Positions 38,757 through 47,219 of a DNA stretch of 64,000 bases are shown one piece after another; position 1 is the stretch's first letter, and the number at the start of each line of letters is the position of its first letter. The notes beneath the pieces were generated by a model. That model did no database searches and was not told the origin of the DNA. It saw only the letters and a list, made by a program, of their open reading frames with translations. The DNA is from Roseovarius nanhaiticus (GTDB lineage: Bacteria > Pseudomonadota > Alphaproteobacteria > Rhodobacterales > Rhodobacteraceae), in NCBI RefSeq assembly GCF_900156535.1, contig NZ_FTNV01000004.1, forward strand, positions 62,001-126,000, read 5' to 3'. A program made the position numbers and the translations under genes.

Positions 38757-40292
38757 ATGCGGGGACCGCACAATATTATTCGACTGATCCGCACCGGCGC
38801 CACTCTGGAGCGCACGGGCGCCATGCCCATCGTGATGGACGCGATGGACGCGCCGCCGCAGGTGCGCGCCGCGCTGCGCCTCTTGGCTTGGCCATTCAAG
38901 TGGCTGGGCGCCAAGGGTGATCCGGCAATGCCGCCCGCGCCGCGCGCGCTGACCGCCTTGGGGCCGGCATACATCAAATTCGGACAAATCCTATCAACGC
39001 GGCCCGATCTGGTCGGAAGCGAGTTGGCACAACAGATGCGTGTCCTTCAGGACAAGCTGCCTCCGTTTCCCGAGGATGTCGCCATGGCGGCCATCGAGTC
39101 CGAGCTGGGCGCACCCGTTGAACAGTTGTTCGACGACTTCAGCCCTCCGGTGGCGGCCGCTTCGATTGCACAAGTGCACAAGGCGCGCCTGCGCGACACC
39201 GGCGAGGCTGTGGCCATCAAGGTACTGCGCCCCGGCATCGAGCGTGCGTTCCGCGTCGATATAGACGCCTTCTATTTCGCCGCCTCGATGATCGAGCTGC
39301 TTTCGGCCTCGTCGCGACGCTTGCGGCCTACAGATGTCATCGCGCATTTCGAAGGCGTGGTCATGGGCGAGCTGGATCTGCGGCTCGAGGCATCTTCGGC
39401 GTCAGAATTCGCCGCCAATACCGAAGGCGACAAGGGTTTCGAACTGCCCCCCATCAAGTGGGAGCTGTCAAGCCGCCGGGTCATGACGATGGGCTGGGCC
39501 GATGGTGTGCCTCTGGGCGACAATGACGCCATCGACGCCGCCGGCCACGACCGCCGTGTGCTGGGTGACCGGGTGCTGCAACTCTTTCTCAGCCACGCCT
39601 TGCGAGATGGCTATTTCCACGCCGATATGCATCAAGGCAATCTGAAGGTCGCGGCCAACGGCAACATCATCATCTACGATTTCGGCATCATGGGCCATAT
39701 CGATGAGTATACCCGCCGGGTCTATGCCGAAATCCTCTACGGCTTTATCAAGAGGGACTACCGCCGCGTCGCCGAAGTGCATTTCGAGGCCGGATACGTG
39801 CCACCCGACCGCGATGTGGATGAGTTCGCCCGCGCTCTGCGCGCTGTGGGCGAGCCGATTTTCGGCATGGACGCGACGCGCATCAGCATGGGCAACCTGC
39901 TCAGCTATCTCTTCGAGGTGACAGAGCGATTTGGCATGGAGACGCGCACCGAGCTGATCTTGTTGCAGCGCACGATGGTCGTTGTCGAAGGTGTAGCCCG
40001 CTCACTCAATCCCCAGATCAATATCTGGGAAGTCGCAAAACCCGTGGTCGAGGATTACATCCGCAAAAGCTTGGGCCCCCGGGCCGTTGCGCAAAGCCTC
40101 GGGCGCACCGCCGCAGTCCTCGCAAGGTTCGGACCACGTCTTCCACAACTGGTCGAATCTGCGCTGATGCGCAGCGCAAGCCCGCCCCCACCCAACCCGC
40201 CTCGCCGCCGTCGGCGCGATCTAGTCCTCTGGGGCGTCTTTGGCGTGATCTCGGGCGCTACAGTGACATCATTGATTTTTCAATTGGGGTAG
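38757..40292 (+). CDS. ubiB: Ubiquinone biosynthesis protein UbiB (atypical kinase)
   Basis: 511 aa ABC1/ADCK-type protein. It has the KxGQ motif in [14 protein letters not shown], the alanine-rich loop [13 protein letters not shown], the lysine in VAIKVLRPG, the HADMHQGN catalytic segment and [13 protein letters not shown]-terminal membrane helix ([18 protein letters not shown]) anchors it. It is needed for the hydroxylation steps of ubiquinone synthesis, acting as a kinase-like ATPase. The 3-nt gap to ubiE implies coupling. Confidence 0.94.
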   Translation: MRGPHNIIRLIRTGATLERTGAMPIVMDAMDAPPQVRAALRLLAWPFKWLGAKGDPAMPPAPRALTALGPAYIKFGQILSTRPDLVGSELAQQMRVLQDKLPPFPEDVAMAAIESELGAPVEQLFDDFSPPVAAASIAQVHKARLRDTGEAVAIKVLRPGIERAFRVDIDAFYFAASMIELLSASSRRLRPTDVIAHFEGVVMGELDLRLEASSASEFAANTEGDKGFELPPIKWELSSRRVMTMGWADGVPLGDNDAIDAAGHDRRVLGDRVLQLFLSHALRDGYFHADMHQGNLKVAANGNIIIYDFGIMGHIDEYTRRVYAEILYGFIKRDYRRVAEVHFEAGYVPPDRDVDEFARALRAVGEPIFGMDATRISMGNLLSYLFEVTERFGMETRTELILLQRTMVVVEGVARSLNPQINIWEVAKPVVEDYIRKSLGPRAVAQSLGRTAAVLARFGPRLPQLVESALMRSASPPPPNPPRRRRRDLVLWGVFGVISGATVTSLIFQLG

Positions 40293-40349
40293 TGCGCCTG
40301 AAAAACCGGTGGATCATCGCGAATTCATCAATCCCCATTTCACAAGAAA

Positions 40350-40373
40350 AAAGGCGGCCCTAGGGCCGCCTTT
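40350..40373. terminator. Bidirectional terminator between ubiB and the small exported protein gene
   Basis: AAAGGCGGCCC-TA-GGGCCGCCTTT, a perfect 11-bp stem with A and T arms, usable from both sides. It lies 58 bp after the ubiB stop and 24 bp after the leftward gene's stop. Confidence 0.75.
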
Positions 40374-40396
40374 CAAATAACTACAAGAAGCAGCTA

Positions 40397-40597
40397 TCAG
40401 GTGTCGTCGCTCGAATCGATCGCTGCAATCGCGATGATGCCGACTGTGACACCGGCTGCAACCAGGGCTGCGGTGCTCATGCCCATCGCGCCTTGCGACG
40501 AAACGAACGGGTCAGCATTTGCATCCTGAGCAACGGCAGGCGCTGCGAAGGCAGCGGCCAGCGCAGCTGCTGCTGCGAAAGTCGAAATCTTTTTCAT
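40397..40597 (-). CDS. Small exported protein, copy 1 of a tandem pair
   Basis: 66 aa. The ATG at 40595-40597 follows GGAGAATGTT. An N-terminal signal peptide (MKKISTF, an Ala-rich core, AVAQ) is followed by DANADPFVSSQGA, a hydrophobic glycine/alanine segment (ALVAAGVTVGIIAIAA) and a conserved end IDSSDDT. Close relative of the gene at 40732. The layout recalls short exported proteins of unknown role; no function can be assigned. Confidence 0.7.
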   Translation of the reverse strand: MKKISTFAAAAALAAAFAAPAVAQDANADPFVSSQGAMGMSTAALVAAGVTVGIIAIAAIDSSDDT

Positions 40598-40731
40598 AAC
40601 ATTCTCCAATTCATGTCTCACGGCATGCGATTGCACGTGTACTCAACCACATATCGCACAGCCAGTTCCGAAACGAAACAAATTTCGGCAAATGGTGAAT
40701 GATTAGCCGAAAACTGCCGTGAGCGCAGTGA

Positions 40732-40929
40732 TCAAGTATCGTCGCTCGAGTCGATCGCAGCAATCGCGATGATGCCAACTGCGAGACCTGCGGCGACCAG
40801 TGCGGGCGACACCGCCATCGCACCCTGCGTGGAAACGAACGGGTCAGCATTTGCGTCCTGAGCAACGGCGGGCGCTGCGAAGGAAACGGCGAGCGCAGCT
40901 GCTGCTGCGAAGGTCGAAATCTTTTTCAT
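40732..40929 (-). CDS. Small exported protein, copy 2 of a tandem pair
   Basis: 65 aa with the same signal peptide and ends (MKKISTFAAAAALAV ... IAAIDSSDDT) as copy 1. The sequence upstream of both start codons is also nearly the same (ATTCATGTCTCACGGCATGCG in the plus direction, within 15 bp of each start), so gene and leader were duplicated together. ATG at 40927-40929 with GGAGAATGAT. Confidence 0.7.
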   Translation of the reverse strand: MKKISTFAAAAALAVSFAAPAVAQDANADPFVSTQGAMAVSPALVAAGLAVGIIAIAAIDSSDDT

Positions 40930-41192
40930 ATCATTCTCCAATTCATGTCTCACGGCATGCGGTTGCACGCGTGCCCACTCGTGTATCGCACAGTCATTTC
41001 CGATACGAAACAAATTTTGGCAAACGATGAATAGTTTTTCGTAGAATTAAAAAGCCACGCCGAATTTACTCCATACTACTGAATTATATACAAAAATATG
41101 ACATCGCACTGTTGCGCCAACACAACGGATTACCGCGTTGATCCCGGTGTCCTGTGGTTCCAACTCTGGACCCAGACCCTATGCATATCTGA
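40930..41192. other. Intergenic region between the small exported protein and flgD
   Basis: About 260 bp, A+T-rich around 41030-41100. It carries the promoter of copy 2, including the duplicated leader. No gene and no clear flgD terminator seen. Confidence 0.35.
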
Positions 41193-41873
41193 TCAGCCGG
41201 CATCCGGCTGGCGAAGCCCCAAAACATCTCTGGCGCCCACGATCTGTCCGCCCTCCATTACCAGCATCGTCTGGCCGTCGGAGAGCCGTGCCTCCACCAC
41301 CCGTGCCTGACTTGCGACCGGATCTGATCCCAGCAATTCATCACCTTGGAACGAATCAACGCTGATGCTGTAGGTCCCGCTCTCCAACGGCATGCCATCC
41401 TCGCCCAGCCCGTGCCACGAATACGCGCCACCCGTAGCTGGAACAGAGCTTTCATGGACAATGCCGCCAGTTGCATCACGAACAACGAGCCGCGCAAGAT
41501 CCGCGCCGGGGCGTGTCTCCAATGTCAGAGCGACAGGCGCGCCGTCATAGGCCACCGGCATCTTCACACGCGCCTCCATTCCGACCCAGCCTTGGAGCTG
41601 GCCCATGCCCAGCACTCCCATTTGCGTGCCAAGACCCGTCAAAAGATCATTGGTCAACACCTGCTGTTCGACCGTGGAGAAGGCGGCAAGCTGCGACGCG
41701 AATTCTGTTGATTCCACGGGGTTGAGAGGATCCTGATTCTTCATCTGCGCGGTCAGCATCTTGAGAAAGGTCTCAAAATCCGAGTTGAGCGTCGTCTTGG
41801 CTTTTTCTGCCGTGGCGCCCGATCCGAGCGCAGCAGTACCCGTCAGGCCGTTGGCGATCGCAAGTGGTTCCAT
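41193..41873 (-). CDS. flgD: Flagellar hook capping protein FlgD
   Basis: 226 aa. The N-terminal signature DFETFLKMLTAQMKNQDPLNP and ESTEFASQLAAFSTVEQQV is unmistakable. The C-terminal part is beta-rich (FlgD Ig/tudor-like region). It caps the growing hook and promotes FlgE assembly. It follows fliK by 12 bp in a leftward two-gene unit. Confidence 0.95.
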   Translation of the reverse strand: MEPLAIANGLTGTAALGSGATAEKAKTTLNSDFETFLKMLTAQMKNQDPLNPVESTEFASQLAAFSTVEQQVLTNDLLTGLGTQMGVLGMGQLQGWVGMEARVKMPVAYDGAPVALTLETRPGADLARLVVRDATGGIVHESSVPATGGAYSWHGLGEDGMPLESGTYSISVDSFQGDELLGSDPVASQARVVEARLSDGQTMLVMEGGQIVGARDVLGLRQPDAG

Positions 41874-41885
41874 GGTGCTTCCTTT

Positions 41886-43643
41886 CTACAAACGAATATC
41901 GAGGCGGTCGGCGATCACTATGCCCGCCGCGCGGGCAGAAGCAGATGCTGGCGTCAGCGGGCCGGCAGGCTCTTTCACGTCGGCGCCGAAATCGATCTGT
42001 GTAGCGTGCGGTGCTCGACCGCGATCGTCGCGCGAGAAGGAAAATTCGGTGCCATCATATCCCAGATCCTGCAGCTCACGGCCCAGCATATCGCTGTGAC
42101 GGCGCATCAAATCCAACGTCTCGCCTCGATCGGCCGAAATGTTGACGACCATTCCCGCCTCGCCCTGAGCCAGGGTGATCCGCACGCGTCCAAGCTCTGC
42201 AGGGTTAAGAATGACGTCGATGGCGCGGTCAGCGCCGGCTTTTGCCATCGCTTCAGCCATCTGCGCCGCGATATTGCGCACCCCCTCTGACCCTTGGAGC
42301 AGCGATGGCACCACGCGAAGCTCACCGGATGGCAAAGACGCCAGCCGCGCCTCGGCTACAAGGATTGTATCCAAAGGCGCATCTGAGCCGAGGGCGAGGC
42401 TCGCCTCATCGCGCGCACTAGCCAGCGAATCCCATGATGCCGCACGTCCAAGCTCCACCGATGCAATTAAGGCTGGCGGTGCAGCCCCCCTCGGGATCGC
42501 TTCTATTAATGTAGGCGTATCGGCACCCGCGCCACTCGCGCTCGGCGGCGCAGGCTGCTCAACAGACCAATCATGCCGCCCACGCTCAAGGCTGAAAGCT
42601 TGACCACCGAGGAATATGTTCTGCCCGACAATGGCTTGAGGGCCGACCTTCGGTTGAGCGACCTCCTGCGCCGCTCGGCCCTCCCAGTCTACCGGACGTT
42701 GTCCACTCTCGGGTTCGGCGTTGACTTTGGCTGGCACACTATCCGCACCGTCGGCCGGGAAAATAGAGAGTCCTCCAACATCCGGTCCAACCGGTGAACC
42801 GCTAGTGTGCGCCGACTCACTCGTATTAAGTTTCTCATACGACATAGATTGCGGCGAGCCCGGATGAATTTCGGCTCGCGTGGCATCTTTTACGGTTAGA
42901 GACGCATCTGACGTTTGTTGCAGCAGCTCTGAGGTCCCAAGCGGAGACCCACCATTTCGTTGCCCAGACATTTCGATCTGAGCGCTTAGGGGTCCGATCG
43001 TCGCCGCTGGCTGCTCATTTGGAGTGTGGCTTACCTGTGCCGCGCCGGAATCGCCTGTCAAAAGTGATGTCCCTGCCATCGGATTGCGCAATGAGCTTTT
43101 GATGGAAACAGCTCCAGAGCCCTCCATTTGGATGCTTGTTTCGTCAACCGAAGTGCCAGTTCTCCGGCCCAGGGCGGGGACGGCCACGGTCCAGTCATCT
43201 GCATTTACGAGTGATGCGAGCGGCAGAAAAGCCTGGAATGCCTTAGGGTTTTCACCCTCTTGGGCCGCTATTTCGTCAATGAAAGCGGCAACCTCCGCCT
43301 CGTCATCGCTCCAATCCTCCGCACTCTGAATGTCAGTTGCGGCATCGTGTCTATCCAGTTCGCCAGCCATGGCTTGGTGCATGGTATCAGTTGTCGCGCC
43401 TTCTTCGTTCAGCACGTCTTCGTCAGCGGACGAGGCGCCAGTCACTTCGTCAGGAGCCCTCTCTTCGGCAACTGCAACCTTCTGCCGACCGTCCTTCAAC
43501 GAAGGCTTTTCAGGCATTTGCGCCGCAAAAAATGAGGAGAAGCTCTGCGGTCGCGGGCCTCCGCGATCTTTTTGTGCAACGCGTGGCGCATCCTCGCCCT
43601 TGATGGCAGCGGGCATTGAATTGGTCGTCAGTGGGCCGAGCAT
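41886..43643 (-). CDS. fliK: Flagellar hook-length control protein FliK
   Basis: 585 aa, mostly low-complexity and Ser/Ala/Glu-rich as in other FliK proteins. The conserved C-terminal domain contains LNPAELGRVRITLAQGEAGMVVNISA and LRR-like MRRHSDMLGRELQDLGYDG, the part that contacts FlhB and switches export from hook to filament. The G+C content in the middle is lower than in the neighbours, normal for a fast-changing region. Confidence 0.9.
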   Translation of the reverse strand: MLGPLTTNSMPAAIKGEDAPRVAQKDRGGPRPQSFSSFFAAQMPEKPSLKDGRQKVAVAEERAPDEVTGASSADEDVLNEEGATTDTMHQAMAGELDRHDAATDIQSAEDWSDDEAEVAAFIDEIAAQEGENPKAFQAFLPLASLVNADDWTVAVPALGRRTGTSVDETSIQMEGSGAVSIKSSLRNPMAGTSLLTGDSGAAQVSHTPNEQPAATIGPLSAQIEMSGQRNGGSPLGTSELLQQTSDASLTVKDATRAEIHPGSPQSMSYEKLNTSESAHTSGSPVGPDVGGLSIFPADGADSVPAKVNAEPESGQRPVDWEGRAAQEVAQPKVGPQAIVGQNIFLGGQAFSLERGRHDWSVEQPAPPSASGAGADTPTLIEAIPRGAAPPALIASVELGRAASWDSLASARDEASLALGSDAPLDTILVAEARLASLPSGELRVVPSLLQGSEGVRNIAAQMAEAMAKAGADRAIDVILNPAELGRVRITLAQGEAGMVVNISADRGETLDLMRRHSDMLGRELQDLGYDGTEFSFSRDDRGRAPHATQIDFGADVKEPAGPLTPASASARAAGIVIADRLDIRL

Positions 43644-43754
43644 ATCCGCCTCCGGAAATTCTTCTGTTCCGAAGACAATCGCAAAATCTAGTTACCGCTT
43701 CTTTACCGGTTTGCGGTCAAATGCAGGAGAGTTCGATAAATTGAAGGTATCCCC

Positions 43755-44060
43755 ATGACAGCCATTTCAGCGGTCTCGATTCACGCGCCTCGGTCGCCGC
43801 GCACGATATCCCAGTCTGCATTAACCACACGGTCGGATCGCGCGATGGAAGCGGCACAGAAGCTGGAGGCGACTTTTCTGGCAGAAATGCTGAAATCCGC
43901 CGGTTTCGGCAAGGAGGGCGGCTTCGCCGGTGGCGTCGGCGAGGAACAATTCGCGTCGCTTCACGTCCAGGCACTGGCCGACAAGGTGGCAAAGGCGGGT
44001 GGATTGGGCTTGGTCGAAACATTTTACAGATCCATGATGGAGACGACACATGACACATGA
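43755..44060 (+). CDS. flgJ: Rod-binding protein, FlgJ N-terminal type
   Basis: 101 aa, only the rod-binding half of FlgJ without the muramidase domain, as is usual in alphaproteobacteria. Visible signature: KLEATFLAEMLKSAG, then EEQFASLHVQALADKVAKAGGLGLVETFY. It helps rod assembly in the periplasm. A separate lytic transglycosylase (57708-58436) may supply the missing wall-cutting activity. Overlaps the next gene by 11 nt. Confidence 0.82.
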   Translation: MTAISAVSIHAPRSPRTISQSALTTRSDRAMEAAQKLEATFLAEMLKSAGFGKEGGFAGGVGEEQFASLHVQALADKVAKAGGLGLVETFYRSMMETTHDT

Positions 44061-44409
44061 AACAGCAGAGCAGATCCGGGACCGCATGGACCGATTGCTT
44101 GATCAGGAGCGCGCGGCACTGCTCGCCGGTGATCTGGAGATGATCGGCACATTGATGACCCAAAAAGAAGAGGTGATCGACGCGCTTAACGCCATCGGCC
44201 CTGAGGCGGGCAACGGCATTAAAAGCCTGCACGGCAAAGTCATGCGCAATCAGGCGCTGCTCGACGGTGCGCTTCAGGGCATCAGGACGGTCGCGGGGCG
44301 GTTGAGCACGCTGCGCCGCATTCGGCGCAGCCTTGAAACCTATGATCGCAGCGGGCGCAAATCGTCCATCTCGGACGTGATCGACCATCAGCTCGAGCGC
44401 CGCGCCTGA
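44050..44409 (+). CDS. flgN: FlgN-like flagellar chaperone
   Basis: 119 aa helical protein with MDRLLDQERAALLAGDLEMIGTLMTQKEEVIDAL, the FlgN pattern, and a basic tail. FlgN escorts the hook-filament junction proteins FlgK and FlgL to the export gate. The gene starts inside the end of flgJ. Confidence 0.75.
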   Translation: MTHETAEQIRDRMDRLLDQERAALLAGDLEMIGTLMTQKEEVIDALNAIGPEAGNGIKSLHGKVMRNQALLDGALQGIRTVAGRLSTLRRIRRSLETYDRSGRKSSISDVIDHQLERRA

Positions 44410-44617
44410 CGCAGTTTTGTCTAAAATGCCAATGACATAGCCTCATGGCATTAGCATTCCCTTAGCACCTTTGGCACCATGATCTCCTTGCATCCCGACT
44501 GGATGGCGCAGCCCCGGCAACGGCCCGCTGCAATTGTCAGAATGACGCCCAAAACCGCCCGCTTCGTGGGTGGGACATCATATTGGCGCAAAGCGCCGCA
44601 AGCCAAAGGAACATGCT

Positions 44618-45493
44618 ATGTCCAGCATTCTGACAAACAACAGCGCAATGGTTGCATTGCAAACCCTGAAATCGGTCAACAGCAACCTGGCCAAAACCCA
44701 GGACATGATCTCGACCGGCAAGGAGATCGGTAAGGCCAAGGACAACTCGGCCATCTGGGCGATTTCCAAAGTCATGGAATCCGACGTCAGCGGCTTCAAA
44801 GCCGTGTCGAAATCCCTGTCGCTCGGCGAGTCCACCGTGGCCGTTGCATCGGCCGGCGCGGAGCAGATTGTTAACCTTCTCAATGAGATGAAGGAGAAGG
44901 TCGTTGCCGCGACCGGTGAGAACGTCGACAATGGCAAACTTGAAGCGGACGTTGACGCGCTCAAGGAGCAGATCGGCCAGGTCATCCGAGGCTCTCAATT
45001 CAACGGCGCCAACCTCTTGGACGCGTCCGCTCAGGATCTTACCGTCTTGTCCTCCATCGACCGGAACGGCGCATCCCTCAATGCGTCGAACATCACCGTT
45101 ACCAGCGCTAATCTTGAAACCGCACTACTCGGCGGCGCGACAGCGACGGGGGATCAGGACACGGCTATCGCGGCGGCTAACATCCTCGGCGATATCAACG
45201 TGTCGGATGCGGCGGCGGCGGAAACCTCGATCGCCGCGCTTGAGGTTCATCTTCAGTCGGCCGTGCAAAAGGCTGCGGACTTGGGCGCGTCTTCCAAGCG
45301 AATCAGCGATCAGTCTGACTTTGTGGGCAAAGTGACGGACGCGCTGAAATCCGGCATCGGCGCGCTGGTCGATGCCGACATGGAAGAAACCTCGGCGCGA
45401 CTTCAGGCGCTTCAGGTGCAGCAGCAGCTGGCAACCCAGTCGCTGTCGATCGCGAACCAGGCGCCACAGGCGATCCTGTCGCTCTTCCGTTGA
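44618..45493 (+). CDS. fliC: Flagellin
   Basis: 291 aa short flagellin. The ATG at 44618 follows AAAGGA; the frame upstream to 44570 is not flagellin. N-terminal domain: MSSILTNNSAMVALQTLKSVN and ISTGKEIGKAKDNSAIWAISK. C-terminal domain: LQVQQQLATQSLSIANQAPQAILSLFR. The central variable domain is small, as in other Rhodobacterales. Its own promoter should lie in 44410-44617. It is followed by flaF and flbT, which control flagellin synthesis in related bacteria. Confidence 0.95.
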   Translation: MSSILTNNSAMVALQTLKSVNSNLAKTQDMISTGKEIGKAKDNSAIWAISKVMESDVSGFKAVSKSLSLGESTVAVASAGAEQIVNLLNEMKEKVVAATGENVDNGKLEADVDALKEQIGQVIRGSQFNGANLLDASAQDLTVLSSIDRNGASLNASNITVTSANLETALLGGATATGDQDTAIAAANILGDINVSDAAAAETSIAALEVHLQSAVQKAADLGASSKRISDQSDFVGKVTDALKSGIGALVDADMEETSARLQALQVQQQLATQSLSIANQAPQAILSLFR

Positions 45494-45501
45494 TGAAAAC
45501 G

Positions 45502-45528
45502 CTCGGGGGGCCGTTCGTGCCCCCCGAG
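45502..45528. promoter_or_regulatory. Hairpin between the flagellin gene and flaF
   Basis: Perfect 10-bp stem CTCGGGGGGC with a 7-nt loop, 8 nt after the flagellin stop, without a T run. It could protect the flagellin mRNA 3' end or reduce read-through into flaF. Confidence 0.55.
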
Positions 45529-45568
45529 GTCTTCAACAATCCCAAGATAACTCCAGAAGGATCAGGAT

Positions 45569-45946
45569 GTGAATGCCATTCTCAGGGCGCAAAACGCCTA
45601 CGGTCTGTCCAACAGATCAATTCGCACAGCGCGCGACACCGAATACGAGGCCGTCGCCCGTGCCACCCAGAATTTAAAATCCGCCGCAGATACGAACCCC
45701 TTGGATATGGCCAAACTCGCGCGCGCCGTCAGCGACAATCGCGAGCTGTGGACGCTCTTCGCGGTTCAGGTCGCGGATACCGACAATCCCCTGCCGGCAC
45801 AGCTTCGCGCAAGCATTTTCTATCTCGCCGAATTCACCAATGCGCATAGCAGCAAGGTCTTGTCTCGCGAGGCGAGCGTCGATGCCTTGATCGAGATAAA
45901 CACTGCCGTGATGCGCGGACTACGCGATGCGGGGCCTGCAAAATGA
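45569..45946 (+). CDS. flaF: Flagellar biosynthesis regulator FlaF
   Basis: 125 aa, GTG start at 45569 with AGAAGGATCAGGA upstream. The family core is visible in NAYGLSNRSIRTARDTEYEAVARAT and LWTLFAVQVADTDNPLPAQLRA. In Caulobacter FlaF is needed for flagellin production and secretion and works against FlbT. It overlaps flbT by 4 nt. Confidence 0.92.
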   Translation: MNAILRAQNAYGLSNRSIRTARDTEYEAVARATQNLKSAADTNPLDMAKLARAVSDNRELWTLFAVQVADTDNPLPAQLRASIFYLAEFTNAHSSKVLSREASVDALIEINTAVMRGLRDAGPAK

Positions 45947-46347
45947 GCGGTCTGGTCCTGAAACTCGCCCCCAAGGAGCGCGTACTGATCAACGGTGCCG
46001 TCATCGAGAATGGCGACAAGCGATCCCGCTTGTCAGTGGTGACGCCGCAGGCAAACATCCTGCGCTTGCGTGACGCCATCCATCCCGAAGAGGCCACAAC
46101 CCCAGTTCGGCGGGTCTGTTATGCCACGCAACTCATCCTTTCCGGCGATGCGGCGCCGGAGGAGGCCAAGTTGCCCCTGCTGCGTCACATCGAGGAACTG
46201 AGCCAGATCTTGAGGGATCCCGACAGCCGCGCGCATCTGTCCTTGGCGACGCAATCCCTTTTGGACGGACAATTCTATCAGTGCCTCAAGGCGCTGCGCA
46301 ATCTGCTGCCACGAGAGGAGCGCCTTCTGGCGCGCAATTCGGGATGA
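45943..46347 (+). CDS. flbT: Flagellar biosynthesis repressor FlbT
   Basis: 134 aa with GLVLKLAPKERVLINGAVIENGDKR-like N-terminus, the FlbT hallmark. In Caulobacter FlbT binds the 5' leader of flagellin mRNA and promotes its decay until the hook is finished. Overlaps both flaF and the next gene by 4 nt. Confidence 0.92.
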   Translation: MSGLVLKLAPKERVLINGAVIENGDKRSRLSVVTPQANILRLRDAIHPEEATTPVRRVCYATQLILSGDAAPEEAKLPLLRHIEELSQILRDPDSRAHLSLATQSLLDGQFYQCLKALRNLLPREERLLARNSG

Positions 46348-47147
46348 GTTATCAACCGATCGTTCCGACAGGCGGTCTGATCGGATGGGGCTATCTGTCA
46401 CGCACTCTTGAAACGCAAACCGGAAATTTCGCCAAGAATCCCGAAATAGTAAGGGACACGGAGTATTTCACGCAAAACATAAACTCGGTGCGTAGCGCGG
46501 AGGGACTCGTTTCAGACAGACGGCTCATGCGGGTCGCTTTGGGCGCCTTCGGTCTGCAATCTGATATCGACAGCCGGGCGTTTATTCAAAAGGTGCTGGA
46601 AGGCGGCACCGAGGAACCAACCGCCCTCGCAAACCGTCTATCGGATGATCGCTATGCCGAATTCGCCCGTGCGTTTGGCTTTGGCAATCCGGGCGGCGCG
46701 CGCACCGCCTCTCCAACATGGGCGCAAAGCATCGTGTCGAAGTTTCAACGACAACAATTCGAGGTAGCCGTCGGCAACCAGGACGAAAGCATGCGCCTCG
46801 CGATGGATGCACAGCGGACAATGCCCGAAATCGGCGCTCTGAGCGGGACCGATGAAACCAAGTGGTTCAAGATCATGGCAAGCCCCCCTTTGCGGCAGGT
46901 ATTCGAGACCGCGCTCGGCTTGCCCGCGGCTTTCGGTCAGGCGGATTTGGACATTCAGGTGACCGAATTTGCGGATCGCGCCCAAAGGCAGCTCGGAATC
47001 GACGATCTGTCCAAGCTATCGGACCCCGAGGTTCAAGATGCAGTCATCCGGCGTTTCTTGCTGCGTGATCAAGTTGCGTCGTTCTCCCAACAATCTTCCG
47101 GCGCGATTGCACTGACGCTTCTCCAATCAATGCCAAGGCTTTACTGA
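46344..47147 (+). CDS. DUF1217 flagellar-locus protein
   Basis: 267 aa from the ATG at 46344, which overlaps the flbT stop (ATGA); a longer frame from 46281 reads through flbT. It has the DUF1217 pattern: repeated DTEYFTQNINSVRSAEGLVSDRRLM, LADRLSDDRYAEFARAFGF-like stretches and a related second half ending RRFLLRDQVASFSQ. These proteins occur in alphaproteobacterial flagellar clusters. Role unknown, possibly linked to hook or filament export. Confidence 0.8.
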   Translation: MSYQPIVPTGGLIGWGYLSRTLETQTGNFAKNPEIVRDTEYFTQNINSVRSAEGLVSDRRLMRVALGAFGLQSDIDSRAFIQKVLEGGTEEPTALANRLSDDRYAEFARAFGFGNPGGARTASPTWAQSIVSKFQRQQFEVAVGNQDESMRLAMDAQRTMPEIGALSGTDETKWFKIMASPPLRQVFETALGLPAAFGQADLDIQVTEFADRAQRQLGIDDLSKLSDPEVQDAVIRRFLLRDQVASFSQQSSGAIALTLLQSMPRLY

Positions 47148-47219
47148 CCCTTGAACTTGCGATGTCGCGCCGCAGCTGGACGCGTGCGCCCGTGTGCTTT
47201 GCGCATCCTTCGCATCCCC

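Noticed and set aside
37926..38987. Long N-terminal extension of mutM suggested by the open frame
   Set aside because: It is antisense to ubiE. MutM must start PELPEVET directly after Met for its catalytic proline.
44460..44500. Sigma-54 promoter before the flagellin gene (TGGCAC ... TTGCA)
   Set aside because: The GG-to-GC distance is 15 bp instead of 10, so it cannot be a -24/-12 promoter.
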